Assembly: GCA_014377795.1 (NCBI GenBank)
Contig: JACMOY010000423.1
Location: forward strand, 1-9,321
Length of the DNA stretch: 9,321 nucleotides
Origin: Actinomycetota bacterium
Lineage (GTDB): Bacteria; Actinomycetota; Actinomycetes; Actinomycetales; Angustibacteraceae
Direction of reading: 5' to 3'
Shown: one piece after another, positions 7,492 to 9,321 of the stretch
How positions within the stretch are numbered: the first letter of the stretch is position 1
How the letters are laid out: each line of letters opens with the position of its first letter
Program-made: the position numbers and the translations under genes
Notes under the pieces: model-generated
What the model was told of the DNA's origin: nothing
Database searches by the model: none
Seen by the model: the letters and a program-made list of their open reading frames with translations, nothing else

Positions 7492-8418
7492 TCAGCCCGC
7501 CAGCAGGCGATCGAGGTCGTCGCGCACGCGGTCGGCGTCCTCGCGGTACTTCAGCACCGAGCCGAGCGTGGCGGCCGCGGTCTCGGTGTCGAGCCGGCGG
7601 GCCCCCAGCTCGACCAGGCAGCGCACCCAGTCGAGGGTCTCGGCCACACCCGGCGGCTTCAGCAGCCCGATGGTGCGCAGCTGCTGGGCGGCGACGACGA
7701 CCTGGCGGCCGAGCTCGTCGCCGACCTCGGGCAGCCGGGCGTGCACGATCTCGATCTCGCGGGCCAGCGACGGGTGCTCGACCCAGTGGTAGAGGCATCG
7801 TCGCTTCAGCGCGTCGTGCACCTCGCGGGTGCGGTTGGAGGTGAGGACGACGAGCGGCGGGGTCGCCGCGGTGACCGTGCCCAGCTCGGGGATCGTGACG
7901 GCGTACGTCGAGAGCACCTCGAGCAGGAAGGCCTCGAACTCGTCGTCCGACCGGTCGACCTCGTCGATCAGCAGCACCGAAGGGCTGTGCCGCAACGCTT
8001 TCAGCACCGGACGCTCAAGCAGGAACCGCTCGTCGAACAGCGACTGCTCGGCCGCCTCGACGTCGACCCGCTCGCCCTGGCCGCGGGCGACCTCGAGCGC
8101 GCGCAGGTGCAGCACCTGGCGGGTCACGTCCCAGTCGTACAGCGCCTGCGACGCATCGATGCCCTCGTAGCACTGCAGCCGCACCAGGGTCGATCCGGTG
8201 ACCGTGGCCAGCGCCTCGGCGAGCGCGGTCTTGCCGGTGCCCGGCTCACCCTCGAGCAGCAGCGGCCGGTGCAGCCGCATCGCGAGCCAGGCGACGGTCG
8301 CGAGCCCGGTGTCGGGCAGGTAGCCCGTCGCGAGCAGCGCGTCGGACAGCTCCTGGGGCGAGGCCAGGGGGGCGCTGCGCGTCATCGCGTCGGCACTCAT
8401 GTCGACAGCATCGCGCAT
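7492..8418 (-). CDS. coxD: MoxR-family AAA+ ATPase, CoxD-like
   Basis: 308 residues with a complete ATPase core: Walker A GEPGTGKT (57-64), Walker B VLLIDEVD (148-155), sensor 1 LTSNRTRE (192-199) and an arginine pair at 206-207 suited to the arginine-finger position. The MoxR-type lid follows to the end. MoxR ATPases act as chaperones with VWA partners, here the adjacent CoxE-like protein; CoxD of Oligotropha unfolds and helps sulfurate the CO dehydrogenase Mo site. It is the first gene of the minus-strand cluster. Two starts are possible, ATG at 8418 or ATG at 8400 six codons later; neither has a visible Shine-Dalgarno, so a leaderless message is possible. The longer form is listed, with the start uncertain. 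Orthology to CoxD rests on the neighbourhood as well as the sequence. Confidence 0.9.
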   Translation of the reverse strand: MRDAVDMSADAMTRSAPLASPQELSDALLATGYLPDTGLATVAWLAMRLHRPLLLEGEPGTGKTALAEALATVTGSTLVRLQCYEGIDASQALYDWDVTRQVLHLRALEVARGQGERVDVEAAEQSLFDERFLLERPVLKALRHSPSVLLIDEVDRSDDEFEAFLLEVLSTYAVTIPELGTVTAATPPLVVLTSNRTREVHDALKRRCLYHWVEHPSLAREIEIVHARLPEVGDELGRQVVVAAQQLRTIGLLKPPGVAETLDWVRCLVELGARRLDTETAAATLGSVLKYREDADRVRDDLDRLLAG

Positions 8419-8456
8419 GGGCGTCGTCGCGGCACAGGGCGGGGCACACTGGCGAG
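8419..8456. promoter_or_regulatory. Short divergent intergenic spacer
   Basis: Only 38 bp separate the coxD-like ATG from the GTG of the HD-domain gene on the other strand. Promoters for both directions must lie here or inside the opposing gene's first codons. I see no convincing -10 or -35 box on either strand and no good Shine-Dalgarno for either gene, which would fit leaderless transcripts. The divergent arrangement is seen; the control is inferred. Confidence 0.35.
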
Positions 8457-9128
8457 GTGGACGACCTGCTCGAGCGCTGGGTGCGCCTGCACCCGCGCGA
8501 CGTCGGCGGCCGCGCGCGCGTCGCGGGGGCCGATCTGCTGAGTCGTCACAGCGAGCCGCACCGCCGCTACCACGACGTCCGCCACCTCGCCGAGGTGCTC
8601 GACGGGGTCGACGAGCTCGCCGCGCACGCGCACGACCCCGACCTGGTGCGGCTCGCCGCGTGGTTCCACGACGCCGTGTACGACGTCCGCGCCCCCGCGG
8701 GCGCCAGCGAGGGCGCGAGCGCCGACCTCGCGGCGTCCGTGCTCACTGCGCTCGGCCACCCGGGTGTCGACGCGGTCGTACGACTCGTGCGCCCCACGGC
8801 CACCCACGACCCCGCGGTCGATGACGCCGACGGGCAGGTGCTGTGCGACGCCGACCTGCGGGTCCTGGCCGCTGACGACGCGCGCTACGCCGAGTACGCG
8901 CGCGACGTCCGGGCCGAGTACGCGCACGTGCCCGACGCCGACTTCGCCGCCGGCCGCGCCACGGTGATGAGCGCGCTGCTGGCGCACGACCGGCTCTACG
9001 CCACGGCCACGGCGCACGAGCGGTGGGAGGCGCGCGGCCGCGCGAACGTCACCGCCGAGCTCGCCCATCTGATCGGCGGTCAGCGTGCAGGACCGCCCAG
9101 CCCAGGGCAGGCGGAGCCTTCGCGCTGA
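8457..9128 (+). CDS. Small HD-superfamily metal-dependent phosphohydrolase
   Basis: 223 residues from a GTG start. Metal-binding residues are visible as RYHDVRHL (37-44), WFHDAVYD with the HD pair at 71-72, and Asp131 in CDADLRVL, the order expected of the predicted HD phosphohydrolases of the COG4339 type. Such proteins hydrolyse phosphoester bonds of nucleotides or related molecules, but the substrate of this subgroup is not established. The downstream part is helical and contains the typical RWEARGRANV segment. The last 16 or so residues (rich in Gly, Pro and Ala) are encoded by an inverted repeat and look like an added tail. It is divergent from the molybdenum hydroxylase cluster, so a shared function is possible but not supported by sequence. 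No Shine-Dalgarno precedes the GTG. Confidence 0.85.
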   Translation: MDDLLERWVRLHPRDVGGRARVAGADLLSRHSEPHRRYHDVRHLAEVLDGVDELAAHAHDPDLVRLAAWFHDAVYDVRAPAGASEGASADLAASVLTALGHPGVDAVVRLVRPTATHDPAVDDADGQVLCDADLRVLAADDARYAEYARDVRAEYAHVPDADFAAGRATVMSALLAHDRLYATATAHERWEARGRANVTAELAHLIGGQRAGPPSPGQAEPSR

Positions 9129-9129
9129 C
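9079..9129. terminator. Imperfect hairpin covering both convergent stop codons
   Basis: GTCAGCG (9079-9085) pairs with CGCTGAC (9123-9129), and inner segments AGG/CCT and CCGCC/GGCGG (9093-9097 with 9110-9114) continue the stem around a 12-nt loop; one wobble, two mismatches and one bulged base interrupt it. The right arm holds the TGA of the HD gene, and the left arm holds, on the other strand, the TGA of the minus-strand reading frame. Position suggests a two-way terminator, though no T-run is present. A small mobile palindromic repeat is the alternative. Confidence 0.5.
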
Positions 9130-9320
9130 GCGAGGCGGCGTAGCCGACCATCCAGTGCGCGCGGTAGCGGTGGAGCCGGACGTCGGGGCCGAAGGTGGGC
9201 GGTGGGGTGCTGGGTCGCGCCGGAGTACGACATGTCCGGCGGCCGCTGGAGCGCGAGGGACGCGTCCGCGGTCTTGTACAAGTGTGCAGGCTGGACCCGT
9301 TGGGGCAGCTGCGTCAGAGG
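9080..9320 (-). pseudogene. 3' end of an unrecognised gene, apparently frameshifted
   Basis: Two minus-strand frames in series have strongly GC-biased third positions and a normal spread of amino acids. The first, entering at the window edge, reads LYKTADASLALQRPPDMSY and becomes poor after about 9204. The second reads TFGPDVRLHRYRAHWMVGY from about 9196 and ends at TGA 9082-9080. The second has a stop just upstream (9316-9314) and no suitable start before its coding-like part, so it needs the first frame. Dropping one base in the C-rich tract at about 9196-9206 joins them. I do not recognise the protein. It could be a true frameshift, a sequencing error or programmed shifting. If it uses the TGA at 9080 it overlaps the HD gene by 49 bp. 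The gene's beginning lies outside the window. Confidence 0.45.
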
Positions 9321-9321
9321 A

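Noticed and set aside
8445..8450. CACACT as a -10 box for the HD gene
   Set aside because: It lacks the TAnnnT pattern and has no partner -35 at a suitable distance; not strong enough to list as a promoter.
6466..8541. 691-codon plus-strand open frame
   Set aside because: It is antisense to the coxE- and coxD-like genes, which have clear motifs; the translation has no recognisable domain.
8397..9281. 294-codon minus-strand frame antisense to the HD gene
   Set aside because: Only the part right of about 9204 looks coding; the rest mirrors the HD gene. That short part is recorded as a frameshifted gene end instead.

Overview
The window is very GC-rich, with GC-biased third codon positions, frequent GTG starts and tightly overlapping genes. 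Together with an end fragment resembling the actinobacterial HelR/HelD-type helicases, this suggests a high-GC actinomycete. The genus cannot be named from the sequence alone.

Layout. At the left edge (2-337, + strand) is the C-terminal end of a UvrD/HelD-like helicase. A perfect 12-bp hairpin (363-397) separates it from the next gene, which converges on it. Positions 411 to 8418 form one minus-strand cluster of seven genes. In transcription order these are a MoxR-type AAA+ ATPase (coxD-like), a VWA protein (coxE-like), an XdhC/CoxI-family maturation factor, then coxS, coxL, coxM and coxG. These encode the three subunits of a molybdenum hydroxylase of the aerobic CO dehydrogenase family (Fe-S, Mo and FAD subunits) plus its CoxG partner. 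A divergent gene for a small HD-domain phosphohydrolase (8457-9128, + strand) starts 38 bp from the coxD-like gene. At the right edge is the end of another minus-strand gene, apparently frameshifted, whose stop codon falls inside the end of the HD gene.

How the genes work together. CoxS (two [2Fe-2S] clusters), CoxL (molybdopterin cytosine dinucleotide site) and CoxM (FAD) should form an (SLM)2 type enzyme. Electrons would flow from Mo through the two Fe-S clusters to FAD and then out. The AAA+/VWA pair and the XdhC-like protein are the usual maturation set, acting in cofactor sulfuration and insertion. CoxG, a START-like domain on an Ala/Pro linker with a C-terminal membrane helix, probably links the enzyme to the membrane quinone pool. 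CoxL carries AYRGAGR in the active-site loop, not the AYxCSFR of true CO dehydrogenases, and the gene order is S-L-M. Both mark it as a form II enzyme, whose physiological substrate is generally unsettled.

Regulation. Within the cluster every junction is overlapping or nearly so, except the 166-bp gap before coxS. That gap holds a plausible sigma-70-type promoter, a tandem TGCAAC repeat just upstream of it, and a three-part stacked hairpin ending a few bases before a strong coxS Shine-Dalgarno. The structural genes may therefore be expressed separately from, and more strongly than, the maturation genes. No tRNA, rRNA, CRISPR or insertion sequence was seen.
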